64,000 nt of DNA. It comes from Membranipora membranacea. Lineage: Eukaryota; Bryozoa; Gymnolaemata; Cheilostomatida; Membraniporidae. Every line of letters starts with the position of its first letter. Position 1 is the first letter of the stretch. The translations under genes were made by a program, and so were the position numbers. The stretch covers positions 32,922,001-32,986,000 of the forward strand of contig OU612068.1 in the NCBI GenBank assembly GCA_914767715.1. Direction: 5' to 3'. The notes below the pieces were generated by a model. The model saw nothing but the letters and a program-made list of their open reading frames with translations, ran no database searches and had not been told where the DNA came from. Positions 13,191 through 26,589 of the stretch are shown here, one piece after another.

Positions 13191-13329
13191 TTCAGCAATT
13201 TAGGAAAAATTCAGAGAGAACTTTTGTTGAGTAGCTTAGCTTAGCTTAGCTGCTCGTCGTCACGCTCAACAATTCAAACAACACTCAACAACAAAAACAA
13301 CGCTCAACAACTCGAAAAACGGCGCCACG

Positions 13330-16300
13330 CTAAACTGCATCAAGGCATACTGTAAATATATGTCATGTCAACTGCTTGGTCATGTACCTCTTAACTCTTT
13401 GGACGTATGGGAATCTGACTCAGTCAAGGGGCATTCTAAATACTTGCAACCTATTAATTAAAAGGTATTACAAAGAATATTAATTTACAATGTATCATAT
13501 TCGTACCAGATTGGAAGGCTCAACATGATTGATGAATATCGAGGAATTCAATTGGTTATATTTTTCTTTCCTTGCTTTGAAACATTAATTATAAAAATAT
13601 AATATTACCAAGCAAACAGGGTAAAGATGTGTTGCAAGTTGAGTGTCTCAACCAAACTACGTAAACAATACCAGATCTAAGCAGAATATGTGGATATCAT
13701 GACTATGTGGTGAGGTATAGGAACCCTGTAAACTTTCAGGGTGATGATGAACTAAATAGTATCCTTTGCCGAGGCATTACAACAATTATGGTCGATATCA
13801 TTAGTAGGAAAATACTAAGTATTGTCTGCAATGCATTATTTTTATCTATATTTATAGAGGTTTTCTTAGAAGTGTACAGATAACAAAAAGTATTCTATTA
13901 TAGGTAACTTGTTGACCTCTATTATATGCTTTTATGAAGAATTGATGGATTTCTGAGGCGGAAAAAACTAAAACCTACAAAATTTGGCAAATTTTGCTAT
14001 CATGGGTGAGAGTTATGACTATAAGACACAGAAACTGTCTTCCTCTGAAAAGTCTAACAATCTTGAGCTTCGGGATAAATATATTTTTCATGCTCTTATG
14101 ATGAATTCAGAGCAAATTTGCCTAAATTCTCTTTTTATCAAAGGTGCATAGGGTGAACTTTTAACAGCATTATCCACCCTCCTCTTTTTAACCACTCCTG
14201 ACTTTTATTGATGACTGATTTTTAATTTAGATCGATCATACTGAAACTTGTCATTTCATTGTCACTCATAGTTTTTTGCTCTTAATGTCAGGATGTTAGT
14301 GACTACCTTCAATACAGATAAAATGTCAAGAACGGGTTTTTGGTGTTCTAGAAGTTTCTCAGACAAGACAAGGGTTACTTTCCTGCTGGTTGGGGGTACA
14401 GTATTACTTTCACACATTGATTTGCGCATTACCATACTGGAAGCACATATAAGGTTTAAGCCACAACCAAAATGGAACTATTTCCAGAATAACTAAGGGA
14501 GTTTCAACACTTTTCCAGTTCAGTCTAGAAGGAAGATCGTAGGCATCAAGCGATCCTAATTCTTGTTATTGTTGAAACCCTGGCAAGTTAAAATTACAAC
14601 TACATTCAGAATCACTGATGTCGTCATATGGGTATCAAACAGTGCCATCTCTCACTTTCCTCCCAGATTGCAGCCTTGTTGGCAATATTAGTGTATTGCA
14701 ATGAACATATTACGTAGTTTGACGTACACGCATATGAAATCTAAATCGGTTCATTATTCAGTGAGAATTCTCATGAAATATTTCATCCACCAGCTGCTCA
14801 ACCTCAGCTACAATAGATTCACACAGTGCAGTTCCTGCTATATTTAGCCTGTGGTCTATCAGCATTACTGAATTTTCTTGGAACCTCTGCTAAACTAAAG
14901 TGTTACTAAGCTACTTTGAGTTTTGCATGGCGTCATGCAGAAAGCTGATGCCAGGTAGAACATTCTTTACTACCCAATTATAGCTGCTAAGCCTTACTGC
15001 TTACGTTCTCCCCCTGGACTGGATAATGTTGGAAAGTGTCCAAGTACTTGGAAGATCATTGTGAACAATGCCATCTCAAGTCCAACAAGTGCTGCCCCAC
15101 TGAAGACTAAAAATAAACAGGTTCTTTAAATAAAAGTCTCAAATCAGTTGACCCAGCTAAAGAAATAATCATAATCATAATAGATGTTAACAACTTGATA
15201 GAAACAGGTGTCTTCACGCTGCTATTCTAGGACTTAGCCACCTAACGCTACCATTTGGTCTTTTACTTATATATTGCTATTCTGGAAGTTCCAGGTATGT
15301 TTAGCAAAACTACTGGGTCCACTCAGTACACAGAAAGAGGTATCTTTCAACTTTATCCTCTAGTTTTTGTGTGACCAGTGTTAAAATAGGGTTGGACTTT
15401 GAATATAAGAGGAGAGTTGTATTTCTATGGGTTGACACAGATATGGTAAATAGTTGACTCGAGAACCCTGTAAATATCATCTGGCCTTCCTGTCTTCATC
15501 ACTTTTTTTTGGATAAAAATTGTTTTTAATTATTAGATATACACCTTGTTTCCAGTTTAATTTGTTTTTCTTCTTTCATCGACCTATACATTGGTTTATG
15601 CTATCCATTCTGCATTCATCGAAATTATGCTACACCATCATTAATAAAACGATTATGGTAGTCAATAAAATGTCACACAAAAATTTGTTTCTGAAAGGGG
15701 CCCTGAGGGCGAATTATTTCACATTATGTTTAAGGTGTGTCTGATTATTATTCTGGGCAAGGGATTATTGGAAGGACGTTTTGACAATGATGTACAAGTA
15801 GCTAAGAAGTTGAGGAGGTGTCTAACAAACTGATCAAAAGTTTATCAACCTACTGTCAGTTGTCACACACGAATAATTGTGATAAAAGAAATGTTATAAT
15901 CTGAAAACTCATAGTATATGCGTCCTAGCACAAAGTAAATAATACTTTGTGATAGATGAATGCCGGGAATATCATAAAATAGTATGAAAATCAGTGTTCA
16001 GGTTAAATACGGCATTAGATTTCTCAGTTAAGCTCTCACTTGACCAAATACTTTTTCTTTTTATAATACATTTTATTGTCTGCGGTAATCATTTCAAAGA
16101 ATGTTTTCCAGTAGGAGTTGAAGGAGAGAAGAAAAATAAAGCGAAGAAAAAAATAAGATGCCAAGACCAGTATAGAAACAACCCCGCTAGTTCTAGTTCT
16201 ACATCAGACAACTCAAATCGGAAGGAGGAGATTGACACTTGTTTATGACCTGTAAGCTTTTCACAGTTGCACGAATAATATGTCATTTATCGTGAATACA

Positions 16301-16710
16301 GTTATGTGTCACTGCATGACATTGGATCATGATTCTAAGATCAAAATCAGATTAAATCTGAACTTTTCCGTAAACAAGGGTCTGGAATCAGATAAATGAA
16401 TCTTAGGCTAAAGCCTTTGAAAGGATGTTATCCATTACAAAGTGATGTAAGGTTCACCTGGCTTAAACTGGTTTGTTTTTTATGTCAAGAAGCTCATGAA
16501 AGGCACTGAAGCATGGTAAGATGAGTTGTGATAGCGGCAATACTGAAAGGTAAGTAATAACTTAAGGTGGGCTATTGAAGTGTGAATATCTGTGGAGCAA
16601 TTTTCGAAATATGTGAAATGAGCACAGATAATATCTGTCCAATGTCGACAAGGTGAACAAGTCAGAACATTGGTGTCAGGTTCTGGGGTACTTCCATAAT
16701 CCAGGCCCAT

Positions 16711-16749
<39 letters not shown>

Positions 16750-18190
16750 CAGTGGCCTTTTAGATAAGGGTTGTGTACATCATTCAAATGACCTCAAATC
16801 TGGATAGCTATTCAAACATTTTAAAATATGTCAACACTGCAACTCTATCCCTTTATTTTGACATTTATTGACAAAAATCTTCATCATTAAAATGATTTTC
16901 TTCCGATTGTGCCAGAGTTAGCAAAACATGAAATAAATGAAGAAAACATGGGAAAGAAAGGACTATTAATAAAGGCAATACAAGTATGGTTATCTTCTCA
17001 TGTTATCTTTTGAGTAAGAGACTGTGATTACTAGGTATATTTTAAGCATTCTATCATACAAGACTACATTGGTTATTCTCTCAATCCTATATATGAATTC
17101 GTTATGTTGTTTGGTAGAAATAGAGCCTGAGAAATATATTTACGAAAATATACATTTATATAAATATTGCAAGTGTGAGGCTCTGCCCCCAAGTAACGAG
17201 ACAACCGCTTTCATAAATCTGCCTTCATTTGAGTTAGATGCCTTTTATCACTATCATTACCAGCCGATTGAAAAAAAAAACAATTCAAAGTGAGTCGAAA
17301 TTCTTATTGAGTGCTATATTGAGGACCATCAGTGAAAACAAAATGACATTGATCCAATACTGAGAGGCGTGGTGTTGATACTTTACAATGTCCCGATGTG
17401 CAAAGGGTGACGTAAGAAGTGCGGCAGGTACTGTATTGGATTGAGCTGATCGTGATCTTTTCCTACTCAATGTGAAATTAAACTGACAAGATCAAAATTC
17501 TGTTTGTCATCACTTAACTTTTTACCTTTTGTGACAATGAATATTGTATTTAGTTCTGACTTGTATATAGAGGCCTGCAGTCAGAACTGAATATCAGGTG
17601 TAGCCGTAGCTGTGAGTGACACTCACTCGCCAACACCTGCTGAAAGAAATAAGTGCTTTGAAACAATAAGTGCTTTGAGGTCAGTGTGGTGTACCATCCT
17701 TACATAGTTACAAATACCAAACAATTGCCCTATAGGATACAAAATAAAGTAGTTTGCATTCCACTGCAAAACACACAGGTCTCGAGTCCGACTCTAGTAC
17801 AGCCTACTCATGGGTGAACCATGCAGCATGGAGCCCTGTGTGTTGAGCATGACCGGCGATCACCTTAATGAATAATAATTATGAAATTTTGTTCACCTCT
17901 TCTTAGAAATTGGGTCAATGAGCAATATTTGACTAGGTTCTCGTTACACAATGCTCCAAGGTTATTCTCCTTTATGGAAACTCATTAATATTGCATGTTT
18001 AATGACATTGACCCTGTTTATTACCAACCTTCGACCCTGACTGAGTGTAAGTCACTTTGGAAAAAATAAGTCATCATTGATTCAAATCTCACTGAAATAT
18101 CAGATAAAGTGAGAATAACTCACACATTGTTCAAAAGATAAATTAGATTAAAATAAATACAACTAGATATGCTACAGGAAACAAATCTCA
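13330..18190. other. Non-coding stretch
   Basis: No gene supported. Contains the (AT)17 tract and several chance frames of up to 89 codons. A hairpin of CACACAGG/CCTGTGTG words lies near 17770-17850. Confidence 0.45.
16713..16746. repeat. (AT)17 microsatellite
   Basis: Perfect AT dinucleotide run of 34 bp. Confidence 0.95.
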
Positions 18191-18199
18191 AGTATCGGT

Positions 18200-18480
18200 T
18201 TCAAACTAGGGGCAAAAGGCAGGCTTGCAAGTCAAAGGAGCCTTGGGCATGAACCCTCCCACCTAGCCAATGTCTTGGCACATATTAGTGGGTGGGAGAA
18301 GAAGAGCCAGCGCCAGGTCATTGGTACTTATAGGAAAGTAACTTGGCATTGCCTAATGTTGGGTATATCATGAATGATGAATATTCGATGACCAGATATT
18401 GAATCGAACCAACAACTCTGGGATCTCTAGTCAGTCGCTTTAGCAATTGCAGGTAGTGTGATCCCAGGGACCTTATCATT
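18200..18480 (-). mobile_element. tRNA-derived SINE (minus strand)
   Basis: Minus-strand box A-like CTGCAATTGCTAAAGCG (about 18450-18434) and a perfect GGTTCGATTC box B (18410-18401). The sequence between resembles CTGACTAGAGATCC-type tRNA anticodon arms. The left boundary is approximate. Confidence 0.5.
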
Positions 18481-18879
18481 AAACATATCAAAGCCAGCCC
18501 AAAAAGTACCATTCATCAAAAGTTAGGCAATGCTGAAAGTACCATATGACCTGGCATTGCCTCTTCTTCTCCCCACCCCCCAATCAGAGCACACACATCG
18601 GCTACCTTCCACGTCACCCCCTCATTCTTTAGCTCCTCCTCTTCCCTTCATATGCCTCTTTGTAGCAGGTATGAGAGTAGCCTGCATTAGCAAGCTTGTC
18701 AAGACAGGACAGAACATTAGGTTGGAAAGTAACAACGGCCTGAAATTGACGGTGGATCATTCCTTAAGGGTGAAAGCGCAAAACACTTGGCATACTAAAT
18801 ATAATCAGGGAGTCAATTAAGTCAGCTTCTTGGTGATGTTGTCATGTTTTGCTCAGTTGTCAAATCTTGGCCCAATTAT

Positions 18880-19400
18880 CACCAGGACAGAAAGTACCAC
18901 GGATGGGTACTTCAAAGATATCATTGCTGCTTTGAACCCATCCGGAAGGGTTAGTAATAGTAAAGCTTGCTGTCACAAAACATTCCAGCTGTCAAGGTTG
19001 TAACTGGAATGGTTTGTGACTGTCACACCTTCCGTACCAAGACCATCACAATAAGTGACCTAATCGCAACGGTGTAGTAGGAAAACTTCCAACACTCAAC
19101 TCTGAGGTAGCATGCGTGAATACAGATAACAGTCACAAATAGACAAAGCCACTACTGCCAAAATATTGACCCTCTTAGCCATTAAGGGATTGATATGTTT
19201 GTGACAGATCTTAGGTTAGCCTGAGTTTATCATCTGGTATTTCCGCAGCTGTTATAACAAGCCCTTTATATGGTTGAAACTGTGACATTCGACAAGTAGT
19301 GACTGAAGCACAAATAACCTCTGTAAGAACTTGTCAATATGAATCTTCCTGTCGCAGCAACCTGATACCTTTCAAACAGGTTTGGGTTTCATGATCCCAT
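18880..19400 (+). repeat. Dispersed repeat R, copy 2
   Basis: Aligns over about 500 bp with 26640-27150, including non-coding sequence after the ORF. The ORF is shifted and interrupted by stops. Confidence 0.7.
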
Positions 19401-21050
19401 AGGCCTATAGATCATAAATCTAAACAGGAAATTAACATGAAGCGACGGAGGCAGGTAATTCACATGACACATTGGCACTGAATTGTGCCGAACCTCAATC
19501 TATCACAGTCACGTGTTAGTTTTCAGTGTGAGTGATGATAATCACAAGAGAGTTATGAATAATTTTTGCAACAAGTGAGCTAAAAGAGGACATTTTTAAT
19601 GATCAAATTTAAATTTGTGACACGCAACCAGATAGACATTATGAAGGCCTAATTGACCCGGAGGTAATATTTATACTTTGCTGGAACATATGTATAGTAT
19701 TGTACTTGTTACAAAAATTGTCTTGTGTGTCATTTATGACTTGATCAGCAAATAAAATTGATATTATTATAAATATTGTAACGTATAGTCATGAGTATAC
19801 TCATGGTCTATCCATCTAAATGATCACAGTACTGCTTGAAGTTCGAGTCATTAATTCCATTTTCAGTTCTCAATTCACATTTCTCAATTGTTTTATTTAT
19901 GTTAAATTTTCCGATTTGTTTGAAGAAAATCATACTCTGGAGAGAGAGAGAGTTCAAAATTGCCTGGATAACTGGTATGAGCGTTTCCTTATCAACCAGT
20001 GGTACAATTTGAGCACTCAAACTAACCAAACTCCCATGACTTTAATAACTTTTCAGAACTTAGAATCATGCCAAGTTTAATGTCATTCACATCCCATAAG
20101 AAATTAAAGCACAGTATAGTGAAATAAATATATTAAAATTGGGTTAAGTTCAAACTGAACAATGAAAGAGATCAATATTTTACACTGCCTCTTTGATGAG
20201 CATGCCCGTGGGACCTTCAGAAAATTTGTGGGGTGGTTGGTGGCTCATTTTTGGGCGCCAGATGGAAGTCGATTTGTTATGTTCTGTTCCTTCCTCTGGC
20301 CAGCTCTGCTGTCAGGGAGTGCAGGATGCTGAACGGCGCTATCATGACTCTAGTTCCGCACTATCTGGCCATTGTGTAACTTTGTTACTTCTCGTCAACC
20401 CAATTTACTGACAATTAATTTACAACAAACATTAATGAAGACAATTGTGTAAGAACCATTGCTATAACACTATTCAATGTCATGTCATGTCATGTCAATG
20501 TCTCAGTAAATCTGCACCAGTGCTTCTTTCTTGGTTTAATAGTATTGAGGATATAACATCAAAAGATTTTAACTATATGGGAGCATTTTCTGATCTGCTT
20601 GAACATATTTTGACATTTTGGTAAGACAATTAGTACGAAACGCGTAAAAATATTTGAGCTGTGCGTGAAACTTTTCGATGATATGTTTTATGAAATTGGA
20701 CCCAACATGTTCAAAAAGTCCAGAAAATTACTAAGAGGCAAAATGACCAAAGTCAATGAAATTTTTCAAAACTACTTCTGGCACCTTTATTTGAGCCATG
20801 ACACATACCACATCCGAAATTTCATAAAAAAATTCAATTGAAAAGCAGTTAGAGCATCGAATATATAGCTGAAGGGTCAGCGTTTCGCAAAATTTTGGAA
20901 ACTTCAGAAAATCAAAATTTGAGATTCTGTAAAGCTTTAAAATTGTAGAGACAGGGGCAGCAAATATAAACAATCTGAACACTGTTAGAAAGGTTCCGAG
21001 CATATGAATTCTTACAGTTCAAAAAGAAATTTAATGAAGTTTTGAGTCAA
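19400..21050. other. Non-coding stretch
   Basis: Chance frames only (19820-20080, 20193-20411). No splice-consistent gene or repeat partner recognised in this window. Confidence 0.4.
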
Positions 21051-21051
21051 T

Positions 21052-21687
21052 TTAAACGGGTAGGAATCGAAGGGGGTGCACGGGGATTAATCATGTGAAG
21101 TGACAGGCAAGACCATTGGCTGATCAATGTAATTAGAGGCGGAGAATGGCCTTGGTCTCCGCCTCTAACAGCCAGTCCACGTTGCGTTCTCAAGTGGTCA
21201 AGTGTGTTATATAAGAAATTGTGATTCCCAGACACCCATAAATAAAGTTGAATAGAAGCTATGATGTAGCTATTGTTGTGTTGGCTCATCACACTTGGGA
21301 TTATAGGGTTTAATTACAACGGTCAATTTCAATCTTGACAACGGTATCTAGGCAACCTCTAAAACCTCTAAAACCATAAATCATAACGTCAAAATTGACC
21401 AATAAGAGCTCGTTTATTTTGAAGCGGATGATTTGAAATCATCGGAACTGTGCAATTTCGTATGACATCAGTCATATTTTCACCACTTTCCAATGCCATT
21501 ATTGGAATGAAAATTTATTGATTCCGCATCAGCTTGTCTGATTCCCATTAAAAATAATTCACTGCTTCTCCTCTTAGTTCCGAAAAAGCAGGAGGAATTT
21601 GAATGCTGCTAACCCAATTTGAATTTGATATGGCTGGGTGATCGCTTTACATTGACTGGCCCTTATATACCGGTCGAGGCACTTTAA
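21052..21687. mobile_element. 0.63-kb TTAA-bounded repeat, copy 1
   Basis: Nearly identical to 61007-61650 apart from small indels. TTAA stands at both ends. The interior has a perfect 11-bp hairpin (AGAGGCGGAGA / TCTCCGCCTCT, loop 10), an ATGATTT/AAATCAT palindrome and an internal AATAAA. No TIR beyond a few bases is visible, so the class is uncertain. ORFs shared by both copies reflect copy identity rather than coding. Confidence 0.85.
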
Positions 21688-21689
21688 GG

Positions 21690-22780
21690 GGCTTTGAAGG
21701 TTATTTGGGGCCTTGGGGAATATGTGCAGTACTAAAGCTTAAGTGTTTGCATGTCCTGTTTGGTTAATCACATCGGCCTTGCATGTGTGAACTAAAAAAA
21801 AAGATATGTGACCACAACAAGAGTTCTTTTGGCAGTATGTTTGATCTCATGCAGAAATTATGCAAACTCATTTGGTATGATGGTTTCTGGGATACGCTGT
21901 TAACATTCAGATGCTATGCACCCTTCCAAGGGTGCACAGAAAGTAAATATTTTTTGCCGATACCCTTTGGTACCATAACCGATTGTCATGCTATGCTTAG
22001 TATAATGGTGAAAAACAAACCAATTTAGCTCCAAAAAAAAGTTGTGAAAACTTTCTCTGTGGGCGCAATGTTGGGTGTGATGTCACTATGAAGATGGGAT
22101 GAGACTTTTCTTTGAGATGCTCAAAAGGGTAAAAAAACTGGATGGCAGTTCTGTAATTAGGTAGTTGTCTGATTAGGGAGTATAATTGGATTATTTTATG
22201 CTGCTAATTTCATTTTTCCAACTAAAAAAAAGCGATCAAGAAAAATTGTTTTTTAGTGAATAATAAAAGTTGCAATCTCAAGGTTTTGAAATCGGCAACT
22301 GATCAACATCTGCTTAACTGACTCCAGAGCTTTATGTGGTTTTCAAGAGCTACCAAATTGCTTTATCGAGCAATGCATGAAAGCTTTCACCAAGGTGAAG
22401 ACGATATTTGATATTTTGGTTGACACAACTTTTGATAACCTAAATTTGATTCTACGACACAAAAAAACATCCAGAGGAGAACTTTACAGAGAGGATGGAC
22501 ACACAACAGAAAATATGACAATACAAAATCTGGATGGTTCTTTCTTTACACTAAAGATTGCTGTGTTGAAGCAATTTTGTGTGGTTCGTGGTAGAGGCAT
22601 CCCAAATGAGACAGTTTCAACCCGATGGTTCGCTCAGGTCACACTTTTCAGGCCCATTATGACAGCTTTGAAATAGAACATGTGCATGATGAGAATTCAG
22701 ATGAAGCGACGAATGACCTTATGGTGTAGGAGAAGATGAAAATTTCCAAGCAATACACTCCGGTTGGAGCTAGTTGTGGT
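21690..22780. other. Stretch with two unassigned plus-strand frames
   Basis: Frames at 21783-22028 and 22377-22676 (81 and 99 codons) have mixed composition and no recognisable domain. They could be remnants of a mobile element. Not called as genes. Confidence 0.35.
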
Positions 22781-22781
22781 T

Positions 22782-24457
22782 TTCACAACTAAACAAGGTT
22801 TCAATCTTCCATCTTGACCTCTTTCTCGCCACTGGTGGGGCAATGCATTTGTGAAAGATCCTGCCCTGGAGATTAGCCTAGGTTTGTAAGTCATCACTGT
22901 AAATTCCAGTAGGCAATATAACCATAGGAGCAACGTAACTACATTAAAAATTGTAATAGCATTGGTGTTATCATTGACTTGCAGCTCATATGCCAGGTTT
23001 TTTGTTGATGACTAGATTTATTGATCGGATCTTTAGATTAAAAATTATAATAAATTTAGCAGCTTGTCGTGAACAGTTTGATACGAAGTACTAGCAACTG
23101 GCTGTACAACTGGTGATATTAAAGGGATAATACACTCCTGATCTCTGTTTGGCAGCCAAAGCCAACACTTTTACTACCATAACAGGATATGATAATAAAA
23201 GTGTAAAGCTGGGCTGTTAGAATATAACAAGCTAAAGTCCAAAGGTCATCATTATTGCACATGCGCACTCTGAGTATCCGTACAATTGAAACACCAACCA
23301 AGAGGTAGGAGCACACAACTGCTCACAAAATCAGCTTTTTTCAGATCACAAGCAATTCTGTTGGTTGTCTTATTTCTTGTTGGAGATGCACAACTACAAT
23401 TTAGAATGCACATTTGAGCAGAACAAGGGGTTTTGAATTACAAATAAGGAGTTTATGTATGTACATACATTTTTCTGTGCTCCATTGGCTGCCAAACAGA
23501 GATCAGAAGTGTATTATCCCTTTAATTAGGCCTGAGTGAGTGGTTGAAATCCGGTAGAAATACCCAGACATCCACAGTTCTTATACCCGTCCCTACTTGA
23601 TTTGATTGACAGTGTGGGCAAATTATTATGGTATGGGATATTTTTCTAGTATCAATCACTACTTTCCAATGGCATTTTTAACCAGATCTAGGCCGATATG
23701 AGTTGATGGTTTGCACTTATCAGTGTGAACTGATGCGAGCTCAGCCATCAGCTTGAATGGCAGAGCGGCAAGATCGAATAATCAAATGAACACCCATGTC
23801 CAAGTTTCACACATGGCTATTTGTTTCGAAATTTCAGCTTAGTCTCTAAGCATCGAAACAGAAGAACTTTGCTAGGGTGAACTGAGAGGTGACAGCTCAA
23901 AAGCTTAAATTGAGTTTTGTTTAACATTGTCTCAACACAACCGTTTTGCTTCTGATGTTCCATTCTTGTTGGGTGTGTTGTTAGACCTTCTTCCAAGGTG
24001 TTGTTATTTAGGATGTCAAAAAAAGTGAATGTGTATTATTTCCAACATATATAATGTTATCTAGTGATAACCTGTTAGCTGAGAGAATTAACAGAGTGGA
24101 GATTTGAGCTCAGTAACAGAGATTTAGCCAGGAGTTCTTGGGAGATATAGTCTGTTTGAGCTGGAATGTGTGAAAATTCCATCAGACTTATCCTGAAAAC
24201 GGGGATTATCATGATGTAATTTAAAAGCAATGAAAAGAAAGGTCAAACTACAAATATGGAATACAGTATGCAATAACATATGAAGAAAAGTTACTGGTTG
24301 AAATGAGTTTATTGACTGCTATCAATGACAATACAATACTGTATCAAATAATATATGCGATAATGTACGAAAGAAAGTTTCTGCATTTGCAGTGATTTGT
24401 GTTGACTATTGACACGATGACAATAGATTGTAAATACGATACTGTATGCAAGGATAA
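22782..24457. repeat. Segmental duplication, arm B
   Basis: Counterpart of 174-2078 about 22.5 kb away, same orientation. It is interrupted by the TTAA-flanked MITE at 23123-23521. Divergence is moderate, with many substitutions and small indels, so the duplication is not recent. Confidence 0.8.
23119..23525. mobile_element. 399-bp MITE with 37-bp terminal inverted repeats and TTAA target duplication
   Basis: TTAA at 23119-23122 and 23522-23525 flanks an element starting AGGGATAATACACTCC and ending with its inverted complement; the TIRs differ at one position in 37. The only ORF is a chance frame. The TTAA duplication is the hallmark of piggyBac-superfamily transposition; the mobilising transposase is not in this window. 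Confidence 0.9.
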
Positions 24458-24464
24458 AGCTAAA

Positions 24465-24735
24465 GTTACGTCCAACACCAAATCGCCTCCATTTTCAACA
24501 ACAATAATTTAATACATATTTTGAGATGCATTTAAATTACCCAACTGACATGTTTTATATCATATATGTTATGTCATATGAATTATATATCCAAGACAAT
24601 GCAATTATTATAGTTCATATTCTAATATTCTGATAGAAAACATTTCGGGGTCAAATCTCACCTAACTACATATGTGAGCAATTTTCTAATTATTCACATA
24701 ATTTTTCAAGAAGAGATATCCATATTATCCAAAAC
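24465..24735. repeat. Dispersed repeat S, copy 1
   Basis: About 270 bp similar to 28745-28985 in the same orientation, with shared words such as TCCATTTTCAA, AATATTCTGATA and AGAGATATCC. Non-coding. Confidence 0.6.
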
Positions 24736-24847
24736 TGGGGTTGACCCTTTTGCACTTGATCTATTCTATATCTGTCATTTCATACGCCCTGTTGCTATGT
24801 ACATATTACAGATAATTGTAAAGAGAGACTATTTTTGCGTGTTTCTG

Positions 24848-25445
24848 TTAAGCTGAGGCCACATGATCGTGCAAATTTCCACTAATTCTTGCAAATTAAA
24901 TTTTGTACGAATATTAGCCTGCCACACATGATTGTCATTTCCCAAATTCGTACTAATGATTTATGGGTGTAATCCTACTGTAATCCTCCTCAGCCAATCT
25001 AAATCATAGGCATACAGTGATAAATAAAAAATTAAACCAAGGAGAAGCTGTTTCTTATTGTTCATTATACCAACCAGTCCAGTGATTCAGCTTCTGGATA
25101 TGCTTAGGCTCAACTTTCTCTTCATATTTATTCAATTTGATGCCCCATTAGTCATTGTATCCCTTCTCCCTCCTGCTCCAGGTCCGAATCAATGAGAAGC
25201 CCCACATATTGATCAACCATTCCATCTTTTTAACCAAAATTGTTTACATAGATATGGCCTTGACTTATCAATCAAAACAGACAGCCAATCAATCAAATCT
25301 GACAGCCAATCAGATAACATTTCGTGAAAATTTACACAATTCACATTCATACATTGTGAACATCCAACGTGAAAATCCCTATTTGTATGAAAGTATTCGT
25401 GAATAATTTATACGAATCATGAGAAATCAACCAAGTGTGGCCTGT
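24848..25445. mobile_element. MITE-like repeat, family GAGGCCACA, copy 1
   Basis: Starts TTAAGCTGAGGCCACA and ends with an imperfect inverted TGTGGCC about 590 bp later. It shares most of its length with the copy at 44135-44656 on the same strand. The right flank lacks TTAA, so one edge may be damaged. The 83-codon frame at 25155-25406 is inside the repeat and not considered a gene. Confidence 0.7.
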
Positions 25446-25449
25446 CCTT

Positions 25450-26580
25450 CACTCATATTTTGTGCAAGATATGCGAGAAGTTGTGACGTTTAGCATTGTA
25501 TTGCACCTTATGCAGTATGTGTTTTCATAATTTGCTCAGTAATTGTCACGTTTTGGCTCAACTATCACCTAATATGCCACAACAAGGTATAAAAAAGGAA
25601 TCACTGTGAAATGATCAAAACTCATATTCGGGGCATATATATCCCAGAGTAAGGATAAATAGAGGGGACACTTCAATGATAGGTATACCTACCTATGATG
25701 GGTCATAATTTATTTTGTATTTAACCTAAAGACTGGAAACTTTTTGAAATGTCCACCTTCAAGCTATATACCATATTGTTGTCATTTTGTGCTAGGACAC
25801 ATAGGCTATGAGTGTGTTTTTTAAAATCAGTAGCATGGTAGCTATATTGAAAATGAATTTGTAAATATAAAGGCAATTTTATGAACAATGGTCCAGGATA
25901 ATACAGAATGCTATTAGAAAAGCTGATCACTGTCTGATCATGTCTTGGAGATGTGATAATGAATGAGCAATGAGAAGAACAGAGCATACCTGACAAGTCT
26001 CCCGTTTTGGTAGGGAGCCTCCCAGTTTTTAGGGGTATTTCCCACCTCCTCCCTATCTCCCTTTTTCCTCCCTTTTTTCAGCTTCCTTCACCCAGAAGAC
26101 TTTTTAAGCTTCTTGTTGCAAGAAAAACTATGTTTTCCAACCCCCACAGTACATATACCTAGATATAATTGCCTATTAAGATACCATATCTCCTCGTTCG
26201 GATAAAGTGCAACAGTATAATTTGTAAAACCAGGTAAAATTATGCATTTTATAATATGAACGCTCTAGTTTTGGCTTAAAACAAATGACCACAACGGCCA
26301 AATTACACCTTCACTGCGGGACGCGCAGAGTGGTACTCCGGGTCGGGAGTTCGTCCGCGGAGACCTCCTGATTTCTTGGTCTACCAACTTGTCATGTATG
26401 GAACAGAGGGGCTAAGATGCCTAAGATGAAGGAGAAATGTCATTACTGCAGGAATTAGGAAAACAGATAAGGAACCTTGTATGTTTGAAAGTTTTGAAAC
26501 TTGTTACAATACATAGAACTTGCTCATCTCACAACGAAGATTTCTTTTCGGTTTCGAGGAGTTCCTGCAACCTATGCATC
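25450..26580. other. Non-coding stretch with a GC-rich patch
   Basis: Mostly AT-rich. 26318-26372 is unusually GC-rich and contains GGGAGTTCGTCC, faintly like a tRNA box B, without a convincing box A. Confidence 0.4.
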
Positions 26581-26589
26581 CAATAATGA

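Noticed and set aside
17024-17293. Possible small secreted protein
   Set aside because: No ATG at the frame start, the signal-like segment is AT-driven, and no splice-consistent partner was found.
26318-26372. GC-rich patch as a tRNA gene
   Set aside because: Only a weak box B; no acceptor stem or box A.
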